The notes below the pieces were generated by a model. That model was not told the origin of the DNA. It did not search any database and saw nothing but the letters and a program-made list of their open reading frames with translations. From Bin80 sp965203305 (GTDB lineage Bacteria > Bacteroidota > Rhodothermia > Rhodothermales > Bin80): 64,000 nt of DNA. Location of the stretch: positions 1,302,001-1,366,000 of the forward strand of contig OZ241874.1 in NCBI GenBank assembly GCA_965203305.1. Reading direction: 5' to 3'. The translations under genes were made by a program, and so were the position numbers. This document shows, piece by piece, positions 9,719 to 18,705 of this stretch. How positions within the stretch are numbered: the stretch's first letter is position 1; each line of letters starts with the position of its first letter.

Positions 9719-10071
9719 ATGATCCTCCGGCAGATACACTGTTTCACATGGATTAGGCAGAATCTGTTTGAGGGAAAGGTTGGGCGCGGAGATTTGAGGA
9801 AATATCCGCATACGATTTTCAACTGGGACTGCACGTTTCACTTCTGTTAATCAAGGCTCTGTATGAAGATGAGGGGGAGGATTCGGGTATATCATTTACT
9901 TTGATATCATCCTTTACGGAGAGATTTGTTTTTACTGAAGACTCGGAGGCAGATAGATGGATTTGGATATTTGACAGGTGTCAGGGGAGTTCATTGCCTA
10001 TGTGGGAAACAAAAGAAGAGTCCACGAGAAATATCATACCTCTGGTCCATAGACTTCAAAGCAGGAAGTGA
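9719..10071 (+). pseudogene. Hypothetical gene with one frameshift
   Basis: The ATG at 9719 starts a frame reading MILRQIHCFTWIRQNLFEGK; after the GGGAAAGG run at 9772-9779 the neighbouring frame continues with good protein character (RRFEEISAYDFQLGLHVSLL ... EADRWIWIFDRCQG) to a stop at 10069-10071. Joined, this is about 117 residues. No family is recognised. The 3' part alone has no usable start codon, so the single shift is the simplest reading. Confidence 0.45.
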
Positions 10072-10100
10072 TTCTGGCTGATTCCGTTTCTGCTCTTCTC

Positions 10101-10751
10101 ATGCGCATGAAATCTTTCATCATTGAACCTTCTTTCATGGTCCTTCTTCTCAGCCTGTTTCTTGCGGGGCCTGTGATGTCTCAGGATACGGAGGCCCTTG
10201 AAAGGCTCTATTGGGCCCGCAAGGACAGTGCACTTGCCCATTTTTCCCAGGCGGATGTAGATTTTATGACAGGCATGATTGCACACCATGCCCAGGCTCT
10301 CGTGATGTCATCCTTCGCCGAACCCAATCAAGCCAGTCCCGTCATCCAGACCTTGGCTGGACGGATTACCAATGCGCAGAATGATGAGATTCAGTTGATG
10401 CAGGAATGGCTCCGCAGGCGCGATCAGCCAGTCCCTCATGTTATGATTGAAGGAGGGAATCTAATGATCCAAGGTGCAGGTGATCACGCAATGCATATGC
10501 CGGGCATGCTGTCAGGAGAACAGTTGAAAGAACTGGAAGAAGCAAAAGGCAGGAATTTTGATCTTCTTTTTCTGGAATACATGATCATGCACCATGAGGG
10601 AGCGGTCTACATGGTTGACGAGTTGTTCAAGATAGACGGGGCGGTTACAGGAGATGATATCTACAAACTTGCAGCCGATATCCATGTGGATCAGATCACG
10701 GAAATTGCACGTATGAAGCTGATGCTGAAACAACTTGCAACCGCACACTAA
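10101..10751 (+). CDS. Exported DUF305-family protein
   Basis: A protein of about 216 residues with a signal peptide (VLLLSLFLAGPVMSQ) and two copies of the DUF305 hallmark: DFMTGMIAHHAQALVM and LEYMIMHHEGAVYMV. The paired His residues suggest metal binding; some relatives occur with copper-handling genes, but no biochemical role is established here. Start ATG at 10101 or 10107 (the frame is open to GTG 10068). It is followed 17 bases later by the LVIVD protein, so the two are probably cotranscribed. Confidence 0.85.
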   Translation: MRMKSFIIEPSFMVLLLSLFLAGPVMSQDTEALERLYWARKDSALAHFSQADVDFMTGMIAHHAQALVMSSFAEPNQASPVIQTLAGRITNAQNDEIQLMQEWLRRRDQPVPHVMIEGGNLMIQGAGDHAMHMPGMLSGEQLKELEEAKGRNFDLLFLEYMIMHHEGAVYMVDELFKIDGAVTGDDIYKLAADIHVDQITEIARMKLMLKQLATAH

Positions 10752-10767
10752 CCCAACCCTAAAACCC

Positions 10768-12618
10768 ATGAATTCTCGTTACCTGCTCACTGCCATACTT
10801 CTGGCAGTTATCCTGTTCCGGCCTCAGGTCGGTTCTGCCCAGCAGTCCATGATCTTTGACGACCCGCGTGTCGGGCTTGAAGCCGGATTGTTTGATGCCG
10901 AGGAAGCGATCTGGAATTTGCGCAAACTGGCATCTGTGCCCCCTCCAGAAGATTTTATCGGGGTGACCAATAGTGACCTTGCGTTCAAGGATCATTATGT
11001 TTTTCAGGGAAACTACAACGGTGTCCAGATATGGGATGTCTCCGACCCTGCCAGTCCAGTCATGGCAAAAGAATATCTGTGCCCCGCTTCCCAGAGCGAT
11101 GTATCGGTGTATGAGAATCTGCTGTTTGTTTCGGGGGAAGGGTTTGGAGGTCGTCTTGACTGCGGAACGCAGGGGATAGAAGAGAGTGTCAGTCCAGATC
11201 GTCTGCGGGGAATTCGGATCTTTGATATTTCTGATATCCTCAACCCGCAGTACATCCACAATGTCCAGACTTGCCGGGGATCACATACACATTCCCTGCT
11301 CAAGGACCCGGAGGATGACGAGAATATTTACGTGTACGTGGCTGGATCAGCCCCGGTGCGCCCGGAAGAGGAGTTACCCGGGTGTTCGGACATGTCTCCG
11401 AGTGAAGACCCTGAGTCGGCACTCTTCCGTATTGAAGTGATCAAGGTGCCGCTGGCAAACCCGACGGAGGCGGCCATCACCAGTTCTCCCCGAATCTTTG
11501 AGGGACTGTTGCCTCCACCTGTGCATGGTCCGACAGAGGCAGAGAGAGTGGAATTTGAAGAGGCCAGAGCACGTGGAGAATTCGTGGTTTCTATTGGCCC
11601 TCGTAACTTCACGCTTCCCGGGCAGTATGTTGCCTCCATGAGCGCAAGTTACTTTGAAGAACAGGGAATCACCGAACCAACGGTCGCCGACACAAACGCA
11701 TTCCGGGAAGCACTGCCGGGAATTGTCTCTGCAATGATGGGGATGGATAACGGCGAGGGCCGCGGACCTGATCAATGTCACGATATCACGCTGTATCCCG
11801 AGATTGGGCTAGCCGGCGGGGCCTGCGAGGGCTATGGACTGCTCCTGGATATTACGGATCCGCTTAATCCCACCCGACTGGATGCGGTGGCGGACAGCAA
11901 TTTTGCGTACTGGCACTCGGCCACATTTAGCAATGACGGATCCAAAATCCTGTTTACGGATGAATGGGGTGGGGGTGGAGGACCAAAATGCCGGGAAACA
12001 GATCCGATGGAGTGGGGAGCAAATGCATACTTCACGATTGATGAGGAGAAGAAGATGCATTTCAAGGGGTACTACAAGCTGCCTGCCCCCCAGACAAGCG
12101 AGGAGAACTGCGTCGCCCACAATGGCTCCCTGATTCCGGTTCCGGGCAGGGATATTTTTGTTCAGTCATGGTATCAGGGCGGGATTTCCATTACGGACTG
12201 GACAGACCCTTCGAATGTGATTGAAATTGCCTACCATGATCGCGGGCCTGTGTCTGCGGAGCAATTCGAGATGGGAGGAAGCTGGTCGGTCTACTGGTAT
12301 AATGGGTATATCTACAACAGCGAGATTGCCCGGGGACTGGATGTGTTTGAGCTGGTTCCAAGCGAGTTCCTGACGGCCAATGAAATTGCAGCGGCAAATA
12401 CGGTGCAGATGGAGTATTTGAATGCACAGCAGCAGCCAACCTATACGTGGCCGCCTTCCTTTGCCCTTGCCCGTGCACATGTAGACCAGCTGGAACGAAA
12501 ACAGGCAATGAGTGCGGAGGAGATCGCTGCTCTGCGTGCGGAGATTGACGATGCAGAGGCCCAAGGAAGTCAGGACATCGTCCTTCGCATACAGGAACTG
12601 GTCGGGAATCAAAATTGA
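10768..12618 (+). CDS. Secreted LVIVD-repeat (beta-propeller-like) protein
   Basis: A protein of about 616 residues with a signal peptide ending VGSAQQ. LVIVD-type units recur (GVQIWDVSDPASPVMAKEY, GIRIFDISDILNPQYIHNV, YGLLLDITDPLNPTRLDAV), indicating a propeller-like fold. His/Cys-rich stretches (CRGSHTHSLL; CVAHNGSLIPVPG) occur within. A coiled-coil-like tail follows (SAEEIAALRAEIDDAEAQGS). The substrate is unknown. It pairs with the DUF305 gene upstream. The start at the ATG at 10768 is chosen because the signal peptide begins there. Confidence 0.8.
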   Translation: MNSRYLLTAILLAVILFRPQVGSAQQSMIFDDPRVGLEAGLFDAEEAIWNLRKLASVPPPEDFIGVTNSDLAFKDHYVFQGNYNGVQIWDVSDPASPVMAKEYLCPASQSDVSVYENLLFVSGEGFGGRLDCGTQGIEESVSPDRLRGIRIFDISDILNPQYIHNVQTCRGSHTHSLLKDPEDDENIYVYVAGSAPVRPEEELPGCSDMSPSEDPESALFRIEVIKVPLANPTEAAITSSPRIFEGLLPPPVHGPTEAERVEFEEARARGEFVVSIGPRNFTLPGQYVASMSASYFEEQGITEPTVADTNAFREALPGIVSAMMGMDNGEGRGPDQCHDITLYPEIGLAGGACEGYGLLLDITDPLNPTRLDAVADSNFAYWHSATFSNDGSKILFTDEWGGGGGPKCRETDPMEWGANAYFTIDEEKKMHFKGYYKLPAPQTSEENCVAHNGSLIPVPGRDIFVQSWYQGGISITDWTDPSNVIEIAYHDRGPVSAEQFEMGGSWSVYWYNGYIYNSEIARGLDVFELVPSEFLTANEIAAANTVQMEYLNAQQQPTYTWPPSFALARAHVDQLERKQAMSAEEIAALRAEIDDAEAQGSQDIVLRIQELVGNQN

Positions 12619-12721
12619 TTGCAAATCTGTCATGTATTGCGCAGAACAAGAGGGAACTGCATGCAAGCAAGGGTGGATTCTGCGGTACTGTACTATACCG
12701 GTCAACTAATATGAGATTGAA

Positions 12722-13972
12722 ATGAATGTAGGAGTCGTTGTACGTCTGAGCTTGATGATGTTTGTCCAGTTCTTTATCTGGGGAGCATGGGCACCTACTC
12801 TGGGTTCTTACATGAATGCCGAGGGGATTGGAGAGCAAGTCAGCATCGCCTATGCGCTAGGTCCCATTGCCTGCATCATTGGCCCTTTCTTTCTGGGCAT
12901 GGTTGCAGACCGCTTCTTTGACTCAGAAAAGCTGCTGGGCGCACTCATGCTTGTTGCCGGGGCAGCCATGTGTGCAATGCCGATGGTGGCTGGCACGAGT
13001 CTGTTCCTGCCTCTGCTGGGGCTTCATGCACTCTGCTATTTCCCGACTCTTGGGCTGACCTCCTCGCTGGCATTTCATCACACGAAAAATCAGGAGAAGG
13101 AGTTTCCTGTTGTCCGCGTTTTCGGGACGATTGGCTGGGCTGTTATCGGACTGCTTATGGGGTATGTCCTGAAAGTGGATGGCACAGAAATTCCTCTCTA
13201 TATTGGGGGCGGTGCCGCTCTTTTCCTTGGCCTGTACAGTTTTACTCTTCCATATACACCGCCTCCATCAAAAGGAGAGACTACCTCCTGGAAGCAGATT
13301 GCCGGGATTGATGCTTTTAATGCTCTGAAAAGCAAGTCTTTTGTGGTATTTCTGGCAGCAGCTACGCTGATCTTCATTGCGTTTGGAACATATTTCCCGT
13401 ACGCGCCACTCTACTTTTCTGCGGTCCATGAAGGATTCTTTTCCGATACGAATCTTTTTGCCAACCCCAGTGGAGAAATGGCATGGGGACAGGTGAGCGA
13501 GATTTTCTTTATGCTTTTGATTCCGTTTTTCTTCCGGCGGCTGGGTGTAAAGTGGATGCTCCTTCTCGGTATGCTTGCATGGGTGGTTCGCTTTGCCATC
13601 TTTGCTTTGGGGGCAAGTGTGGGGATGTTCTATTTCATTCTGGTCGGAATTTTGATTCACGGAATTTGTTACGACTTTTTCTTCGTTACAGGTCAGATTT
13701 ATCTTGACAAAAAAACCACTAAGGAGGTCCGAGGGCAGGTACAGGGACTGCTGACACTCCTCACACAGGGTGTCGGGTTTTTCTTGGGAACCCAGCTGAG
13801 TGGTGCCTATGTGAATAATTACGGGGCAAACGGACAGCTTGACTTGCCAGGCTGGGGGACATTCTGGCTCATCTTTGCGATTGCCACATTTGTATTCTCG
13901 CTGGCTTTCGTATTTCTGTTCAATGATCGAGTTGCGGACCACAAGCAGTCTGCGGACCTTCAGTCTGTATAA
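12722..13972 (+). CDS. MFS nucleoside:H+ symporter-like permease
   Basis: A 416-residue, 12-helix inner-membrane protein of the nucleoside:proton symporter branch of the major facilitator superfamily (NupG/XapB-like). The family pattern is visible: FVQFFIWGAWAPTLG at the start, GPIACIIGPFFLGMVADRFF with the helix 2-3 loop, and HGICYDFFFVTGQIYLDKK in the second half. In this type of genome such permeases often lie beside DUF1080 and Gfo/Idh genes, and a DUF1080 lipoprotein follows 32 bases later, so a sugar or glycoside substrate is as likely as a nucleoside. Confidence 0.85.
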   Translation: MNVGVVVRLSLMMFVQFFIWGAWAPTLGSYMNAEGIGEQVSIAYALGPIACIIGPFFLGMVADRFFDSEKLLGALMLVAGAAMCAMPMVAGTSLFLPLLGLHALCYFPTLGLTSSLAFHHTKNQEKEFPVVRVFGTIGWAVIGLLMGYVLKVDGTEIPLYIGGGAALFLGLYSFTLPYTPPPSKGETTSWKQIAGIDAFNALKSKSFVVFLAAATLIFIAFGTYFPYAPLYFSAVHEGFFSDTNLFANPSGEMAWGQVSEIFFMLLIPFFFRRLGVKWMLLLGMLAWVVRFAIFALGASVGMFYFILVGILIHGICYDFFFVTGQIYLDKKTTKEVRGQVQGLLTLLTQGVGFFLGTQLSGAYVNNYGANGQLDLPGWGTFWLIFAIATFVFSLAFVFLFNDRVADHKQSADLQSV

Positions 13973-14004
13973 CAATTTACCTTCAAACCACAGTTATTTT
14001 TACC

Positions 14005-14736
14005 ATGACCAATCGTGTATTTTTCGTTGTTGTAGCGGGATCGCTGCTTTTGATGGGTTGCGGCACCTCTTCGGAGGAAGCTGCACCGGAGGAAACAGTT
14101 GAAGAACCCGTCACCACTGAGGCATCCTGGCAGGAGCTTGGGGCGGATCAGTGGCGAAGTTATGCAGGGGAGGGACTGCCAGAAGCCTGGCAGACAGATG
14201 ACGAGGGAGCTCTGCATTTTACCGCAGAAGGAGAAGGGGGAGATATTGTTACGGTGGAGCAGTATGAAAACTTTGAACTTGAGCTGGACTGGAAAGTCTC
14301 CCCGGGAGGAAATAGTGGTATCATGTTCCGGGTATCGGAGGATCACGACTACCCTTGGCGTAGCGGACCAGAGTATCAAATCCTGGACAATGAGGCACAT
14401 GCGGATGCGCAAGAGGGGGAGGACCGTCACGCAGGGGCCAACTATGACATGCATGCTCCCTCGTCCGATGTAACCAATCCTGCCGGAGAGTGGAACAGTG
14501 CACGGATTGTCGTTGACGGAGCAAAGGTAGAGCACTGGCTGAATGGTATAATGGTCGTGTCCTACGAATTGTGGAATGACGAGTGGAATGCCCGGATTGC
14601 GGAAAGCAAATGGCTGGACATGAAAGATACGTATGGACTGACCAAGGTCGGCCACATCTGCCTGCAGGATCACAGTGATCCGGTCTGGTTCAGGAACATT
14701 CGCATCCGTTCCCTCCCGGGATCCCCGGATGCATAA
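14005..14736 (+). CDS. DUF1080-domain lipoprotein (3-keto-glycoside hydrolase-like)
   Basis: A 243-residue lipoprotein with lipobox LLLMGCGTSS, an acidic linker, then a concanavalin-like DUF1080 domain: FELELDWKVSPGGNSGIMFR, GPEYQILDNE, GEWNSARIVVDG and VWFRNIRIR are family landmarks. Members studied elsewhere cleave 3-keto-disaccharides after oxidation by a dehydrogenase. It follows an MFS permease and probably works with it at the cell surface. A second, fused DUF1080 domain occurs at 27.6-28.3 kb. Confidence 0.87.
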   Translation: MTNRVFFVVVAGSLLLMGCGTSSEEAAPEETVEEPVTTEASWQELGADQWRSYAGEGLPEAWQTDDEGALHFTAEGEGGDIVTVEQYENFELELDWKVSPGGNSGIMFRVSEDHDYPWRSGPEYQILDNEAHADAQEGEDRHAGANYDMHAPSSDVTNPAGEWNSARIVVDGAKVEHWLNGIMVVSYELWNDEWNARIAESKWLDMKDTYGLTKVGHICLQDHSDPVWFRNIRIRSLPGSPDA

Positions 14737-15170
14737 TTGAGTGCATTCTCATCTGCTTTTCTGAGCAACGCGCAGCGTTGCATGAAATGCATGCGAGGAT
14801 ATGTTGATTGCAGTGTTGTTGTCGGGCGGAGGGTTGCCGGGAATGAATCTTGGCTTGATACCTGTGGGCCGCAGCTTTTGGGAAGAGGCAGGCCTAGGTA
14901 ACTGGGCCGAGCTGTCCACAGCTTTTATGGCAGTGTTGCGACAAGCCTCTTCCTGCAACACTGCACTGATCGGAGAGCACGTCTCTTGCATTCGGGGATT
15001 AACTGACCATTTCAGGGCAGTTTGCGTTTGACTGCGATGGGGATGCCCTCCTGTTTCTGGCACTTCCCGTGCAAATACAAAGTCATGGAATGTGGCAAGG
15101 TATTTGTATCTTCCCCTTTGCGTTCTGACAGGAATGCGGCATTGTCTCCACCTGACTTCAAATACTTCTG
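14737..15170. other. Intergenic region without a supported gene
   Basis: This 434-bp stretch has short frames on both strands (a 76-codon plus frame and a 155-codon minus frame), but neither has recognisable homology or a convincing start region. Apart from the hairpin at 14765-14781 I see nothing assignable in it. Confidence 0.5.
14765..14781 (+). terminator. Hairpin downstream of the DUF1080 gene
   Basis: A perfect 6-bp stem with a 5-base loop (GCAACG CGCAG CGTTGC) begins 29 bases after the stop codon of the DUF1080 lipoprotein gene. No T-run follows, so intrinsic termination is only a suggestion; it may simply be an mRNA 3'-end structure. Confidence 0.3.
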
Positions 15171-16331
15171 ATGAGATTTCTGGTACTTGCACTTTCCATC
15201 GTATTTGCCGTGTCACTCAGTTCCTGTGATACAAACGATACAAAGCAGTCTGCAGAGATTACGATTGGTTTGGCAGCACCGATAACAGGCTCACTGGCTC
15301 GGGTTGGACAGGACATGCGTTTGGCGGCGGAAATGACCACTGCACTCGCCAACGATTCCCTGTCGGAAGGAACCCCGCCTTACCGCCTCCTGATTGAGGA
15401 CACCAAGAGTACGGCAGATGGGGCAGAGGAGGCATTCAAAAAGCTGATTGCCGGCGGGGTCAGATTCGTTATTGGTCCATATACATCTGCCAATACAAAA
15501 CGCATCCTTCCCCTGATTGACGAATCAAAGGTTGTTACTATTGCTCCTGCCTCTGCTGCCGAGGGACTGGCTGCCGAGTCTGAATGGCTATTTCGTACTT
15601 CACTTGCCGTAGATACCTTAATCTTCTCAGGCGTACACAGAACCCACGATCTCCTGCGATATAGCCGTGTCGCATCACTGACGAATGGAGCGGACCGGTT
15701 TTCCAAGAGTGCACGAGAAGCATTCATTAAAGAGATCGGGAAGATTAGCGGGGTTACCCATGCCAGGCAAGAAAACTTCAGTCGATTTGAAGACGAAGCT
15801 TTGCCTGAAATTGATTCCCAGATCAGATCTCTCCAAAGTGTGACCCCTAAACTGAATGCCATCTTCTTTTTCGGGCTTGCCCCTGATCGTTACCACTTTA
15901 TTTTGAGGGCATATGCACTGGGCTTGCGAAATGTGTCACTGATCATGCCGTTGCTCAGCACCTCTGACATCCGTCTGGCTCGGGAAAAAGAACCGCTGGC
16001 AACCGATGGAATTCTTGCGGTCCATGTATGGGCGGCTGGCAGTACTCATCCTGCCAGTCAGGCATTTGTAAAAGCCTACCAAAAACGGTACAGTGCCGTC
16101 CCGAATGATTTTCATGCAAGGACATATGCAGCAGCAGACCTTCTTCTGAGAGCAATTGAGGATGCCGGCTCTGGAAATGCAACCAGACAGGCAGTTCGTG
16201 ATACACTGTCTGCCATGCGAAAGGTGGATACCATCTACGGCGCGTTTTCGTTTGACAAGAATGGTGATGCAAACTATAAACCGGTAGTTGGTATTGTGCG
16301 TGACAACGACATTATACTGCTTGATGATTGA
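15171..16331 (+). CDS. ABC-type branched-chain-amino-acid-like substrate-binding lipoprotein
   Basis: A 386-residue type I periplasmic binding protein. The lipoprotein signal ends at VSLSSCDTND, and the mature part opens with the family start ITIGLAAPITGSLARVGQDM. Landmarks include PYRLLIEDTKSTADGAEEAF, FVIGPYTSANTKRILPLIDE and APASAAEG. Relatives bind amino acids, amides or aromatic acids for ABC import or sensing. No permease or ATPase gene is adjacent, so the protein is an orphan here and may serve a sensory role. Ligand unknown. Confidence 0.85.
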   Translation: MRFLVLALSIVFAVSLSSCDTNDTKQSAEITIGLAAPITGSLARVGQDMRLAAEMTTALANDSLSEGTPPYRLLIEDTKSTADGAEEAFKKLIAGGVRFVIGPYTSANTKRILPLIDESKVVTIAPASAAEGLAAESEWLFRTSLAVDTLIFSGVHRTHDLLRYSRVASLTNGADRFSKSAREAFIKEIGKISGVTHARQENFSRFEDEALPEIDSQIRSLQSVTPKLNAIFFFGLAPDRYHFILRAYALGLRNVSLIMPLLSTSDIRLAREKEPLATDGILAVHVWAAGSTHPASQAFVKAYQKRYSAVPNDFHARTYAAADLLLRAIEDAGSGNATRQAVRDTLSAMRKVDTIYGAFSFDKNGDANYKPVVGIVRDNDIILLDD

Positions 16332-16489
16332 CGGAGTATCCTGTTCCATCGCAGATGCACTCATCTGTTCCAGAAAAACTCAAGATGCCACAGGGAAAAT
16401 GATTGCAAGGAATCCTTCAAGGGAGAAAGGGCAGATGCTGAAAATGGATTGCCTCAACCTGACGATTTTCTGATAAAACCAGTACAGAT

Positions 16490-16819
16490 ATGAACTTGCG
16501 AGACGAATTAGAGCGGAACAGGGAAGCCGTGGACTTTATTGAAGAGTACACGGGTTTCTGGAGGACCCTGGATGAGGTGCCTGAACTGCTCCGTGAAGAT
16601 GCACTCAAGTATCTCCGTGCAATGCAGGCCAAACATCAAGAAATTGCGGATACTTACCGGCAGGTGGCAGACGGCACGAAAGAGCAATCATTCCACGATC
16701 ATCCCGATTTTCAGGACTTTCACGAGGGACTGATGGAAGCAAGCCAGTGGGACCAAAAGATAGGGGATTACATTCGGGAGGTCAAAGAACTGGAACGAAT
16801 GATCAGGGATGACTTCTGA
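16490..16819 (+). CDS. Small helical hypothetical protein (109 aa)
   Basis: An acidic, largely helical soluble protein with no recognisable domain (for example VPELLREDALKYLRAMQAK and DYIREVKELERMIRDDF). No signal peptide or membrane segment. It precedes the ClpP/SDH-like protease gene. Between them, a 24-codon ATG frame at 16809-16883 overlaps its end and could be a coupled leader. Function unknown; it may be part of the same cassette. Confidence 0.65.
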   Translation: MNLRDELERNREAVDFIEEYTGFWRTLDEVPELLREDALKYLRAMQAKHQEIADTYRQVADGTKEQSFHDHPDFQDFHEGLMEASQWDQKIGDYIREVKELERMIRDDF

Positions 16820-16890
16820 AAAGACTCTGACCAAAATGGAGGAAAAGAAGATTGTTGAAGAGGTACTAGTGAAATCAGTGTGAAAAAGCA

Positions 16891-17784
16891 ATGGAAGCAA
16901 TAAATACTGACCAGCTCACAGGCGGTGCTCTCCGGCAATTGAACGGAGAAGTCGCTCAGAAAATGGCTGGTGATTGTGTTTTCGTAAGATGCAGTTTGGT
17001 GCCACCCCTCGACGATGAATTTCGGGTTGTAATTGAGCAGATCAAATATGGTAGCTCTGGGCAGCACCTGATCGTTATCCTTGAGACACGTGGGGGGTTT
17101 ATGGAGACAGTAGAGCGGTTAGTTGCGGTTATGCGAAGCCATTATGATCGTGTCTCTTTTGTTATACCAAACTTTGCATATTCTGCGGGCACTGTTCTTG
17201 CTCTTTCTGGTGATAGAATCTACATGGACTATTATTCGGTTCTTGGACCGATTGATCCTCAATATGGTGATAGCGATGGAAAACTCCTCCCCGGGTACGG
17301 ATACTTGGCAAAGTTCCAAGAGATTACGAACTTGATAAACGATAGTGAAACCGTAGAAAAGTGCAGAGCTGAACTTGTATATCTGATCCAAAAATTTGAC
17401 CCGGCTTTGTTATTTCACATTGAACAAGGAATTGAGCACGGTATTTCTCTGATCTCAGAATGGCTACCAAAATACAAATTCAAGGATTGGCATGAGACTG
17501 AGAGCAAACGGAAAAAGGTCACCTCAACCATGAAGCGAAACCGTGCTAAAAAGATTGCAAAAATACTTGGTGATGCATCAAAGTGGCATTCTCACGGACG
17601 GGGTATTTCTATGAAGGACTTGTCGGGGGCAGATATCAAGTTACATATTGACGATTTTGGGATAGATCAAGATCTGAGTGAGAAAATCAAAAATTATCAC
17701 GGGCTTTCAGTGGATTACTTCTTGAACAAGCTCGGTTTTGCAGGGTACATCCACTCTCGCATGGGTATAAGGAAGGTACTATGA
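16891..17784 (+). CDS. ClpP/SppA-clan serine protease, SDH-like
   Basis: A 297-residue protein of the ClpP/crotonase fold resembling the SDH (serine dehydrogenase proteinase) family. The strand-turn LIVILETRGGFMETVERLVA supplies the oxyanion loop, the motif AYSAGTVLALSGDRIYM carries the likely nucleophile Ser, and YYSVLGPIDPQYG follows as in SDH/SppA relatives. There is no signal peptide or membrane helix, so it is cytoplasmic. The stop overlaps the ATG of the next small gene by four bases (ATGA), indicating translational coupling. The substrate is unknown. The protease call is based on motif and fold only. Confidence 0.72.
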   Translation: MEAINTDQLTGGALRQLNGEVAQKMAGDCVFVRCSLVPPLDDEFRVVIEQIKYGSSGQHLIVILETRGGFMETVERLVAVMRSHYDRVSFVIPNFAYSAGTVLALSGDRIYMDYYSVLGPIDPQYGDSDGKLLPGYGYLAKFQEITNLINDSETVEKCRAELVYLIQKFDPALLFHIEQGIEHGISLISEWLPKYKFKDWHETESKRKKVTSTMKRNRAKKIAKILGDASKWHSHGRGISMKDLSGADIKLHIDDFGIDQDLSEKIKNYHGLSVDYFLNKLGFAGYIHSRMGIRKVL

Positions 17785-18029
17785 AAACTTCAAAGACATC
17801 AGTTAGCAAAGATAACAGGTTCAAAAAAATACTGGATGATGCGGGGCGTGCTTTACGAACTGCGGATGATTTCAGTTTTTTGAATAATGTGCCACAAGCC
17901 AGTGATAGCAATAAGGCCAGAATTCCATTTCCATATGGAAAACAGCCAGGGAAGCAAGCAGGTTGGGAGTTGCCCTCGGAAATTCTGTATCCATATAACG
18001 AAACTCGTACGGAGGTAGACAAGTCGTAA
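17781..18029 (+). CDS. Small hypothetical protein coupled to the protease
   Basis: An 82-residue protein whose start codon overlaps the stop of the SDH-like protease gene. The N-terminal half is basic and helical (DNRFKKILDDAGRALRTADD); the C-terminal half is Pro/Gly-rich and probably disordered. No family recognised. Tight coupling suggests a partner, substrate adaptor or inhibitor of the protease, which is inference from arrangement. Confidence 0.6.
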   Translation: MKTSKTSVSKDNRFKKILDDAGRALRTADDFSFLNNVPQASDSNKARIPFPYGKQPGKQAGWELPSEILYPYNETRTEVDKS

Positions 18030-18105
18030 AAATGTACTGTGTGCCAATGCCTTGTGGGCTATTTCTGTTCAGGGTTAAAAATTCTGGTACTATTGCAAAT
18101 AATTA

Positions 18106-18393
18106 GTGTCTGTCCGAAAATTCACAGCAACCCCCAATACGGTAGATTCCAGAGGTATTTTGCCCCACAGCGTCATGTATGGCGCGATTCAGATGCTTGT
18201 TCGCTATGAGAGATTCGGGGAAATCTTCCACGAAGATTGCGTGTTTATGGACGCTGTTCGGGGATTTCATGCTCCAATCCACCAAAGAGCTTCCATCTTC
18301 GTCAGGAAAAATACCAAAAAATATCTCCAAAAACCCCTCATACGCTCTCTAAACGGCATATATTGGCGATATTCTGAATTTTCGGACAGACAC
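18106..18393. repeat. 288-bp inverted-repeat element (MITE), copy 1, with 6-bp target duplication
   Basis: Terminal repeats GTGTCTGTCCGAAAATTCA (left) and its exact complement (right) bound a 288-bp element. It is flanked by a direct repeat TAATTA at 18100-18105 and 18394-18399, the expected footprint of transposition. Other copies are at 32696, 34335, 38171 (degraded) and 54163. Open frames exist on both strands but run into the terminal repeats and match no known protein. Confidence 0.88.
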
Positions 18394-18399
18394 TAATTA

Positions 18400-18705
18400 T
18401 GGCGGAAATTCAGATTTCCATGAAAGAAGAGGATGGCTATTCTGACATTCTCGAAATTACGAGAGCCTCCTGCGATGGCAGGGAGTCGTTGAATTTTCCC
18501 GTTGATGCGTTCTGCTTTGGTACGGGGCTGTTCGTGCCACAGCGCACTGCAGACCCCAACAAAATCCCTCTCAAAGGTGTTGGTGCACCCTGACTGCCTG
18601 CTTTATGCCCGTATCTCTGGCACTGGCAAGCCAGAGCTGAAGATCATCATAGGCTCGGCACCGGAAGATACTCTTCCCTGGTAGCAGTTTCTCGCGCAAA
18701 AACTT
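18400..18705 (-). pseudogene. ISL3-family transposase C-terminal relic
   Basis: The minus strand encodes the end of an ISL3-type transposase: the frame reads CTNTFERDF, then RTKAERINGKIQRLPA and GSRNFENVRIAILFFHGNL, which corresponds to the ISL3 C-terminus (compare the intact copies, where GMNSRIKMIKVRARGFRN occurs). The relic is cut at 18705 by insertion of the intact ISL3 element. A similar relic in the opposite orientation lies at 38880-39235. Confidence 0.65.

Noticed and set aside
14749..15216. 155-codon minus-strand frame
   Set aside because: It overlaps the start of the binding-protein gene and has no recognisable family or start region.
18106..18396. 75-96-codon frames inside the 288-bp elements as conserved small genes
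   Set aside because: Frames are open on both strands, end inside the terminal repeats, and are conserved only because the whole element is repeated; no ribosome-binding site or family was seen.
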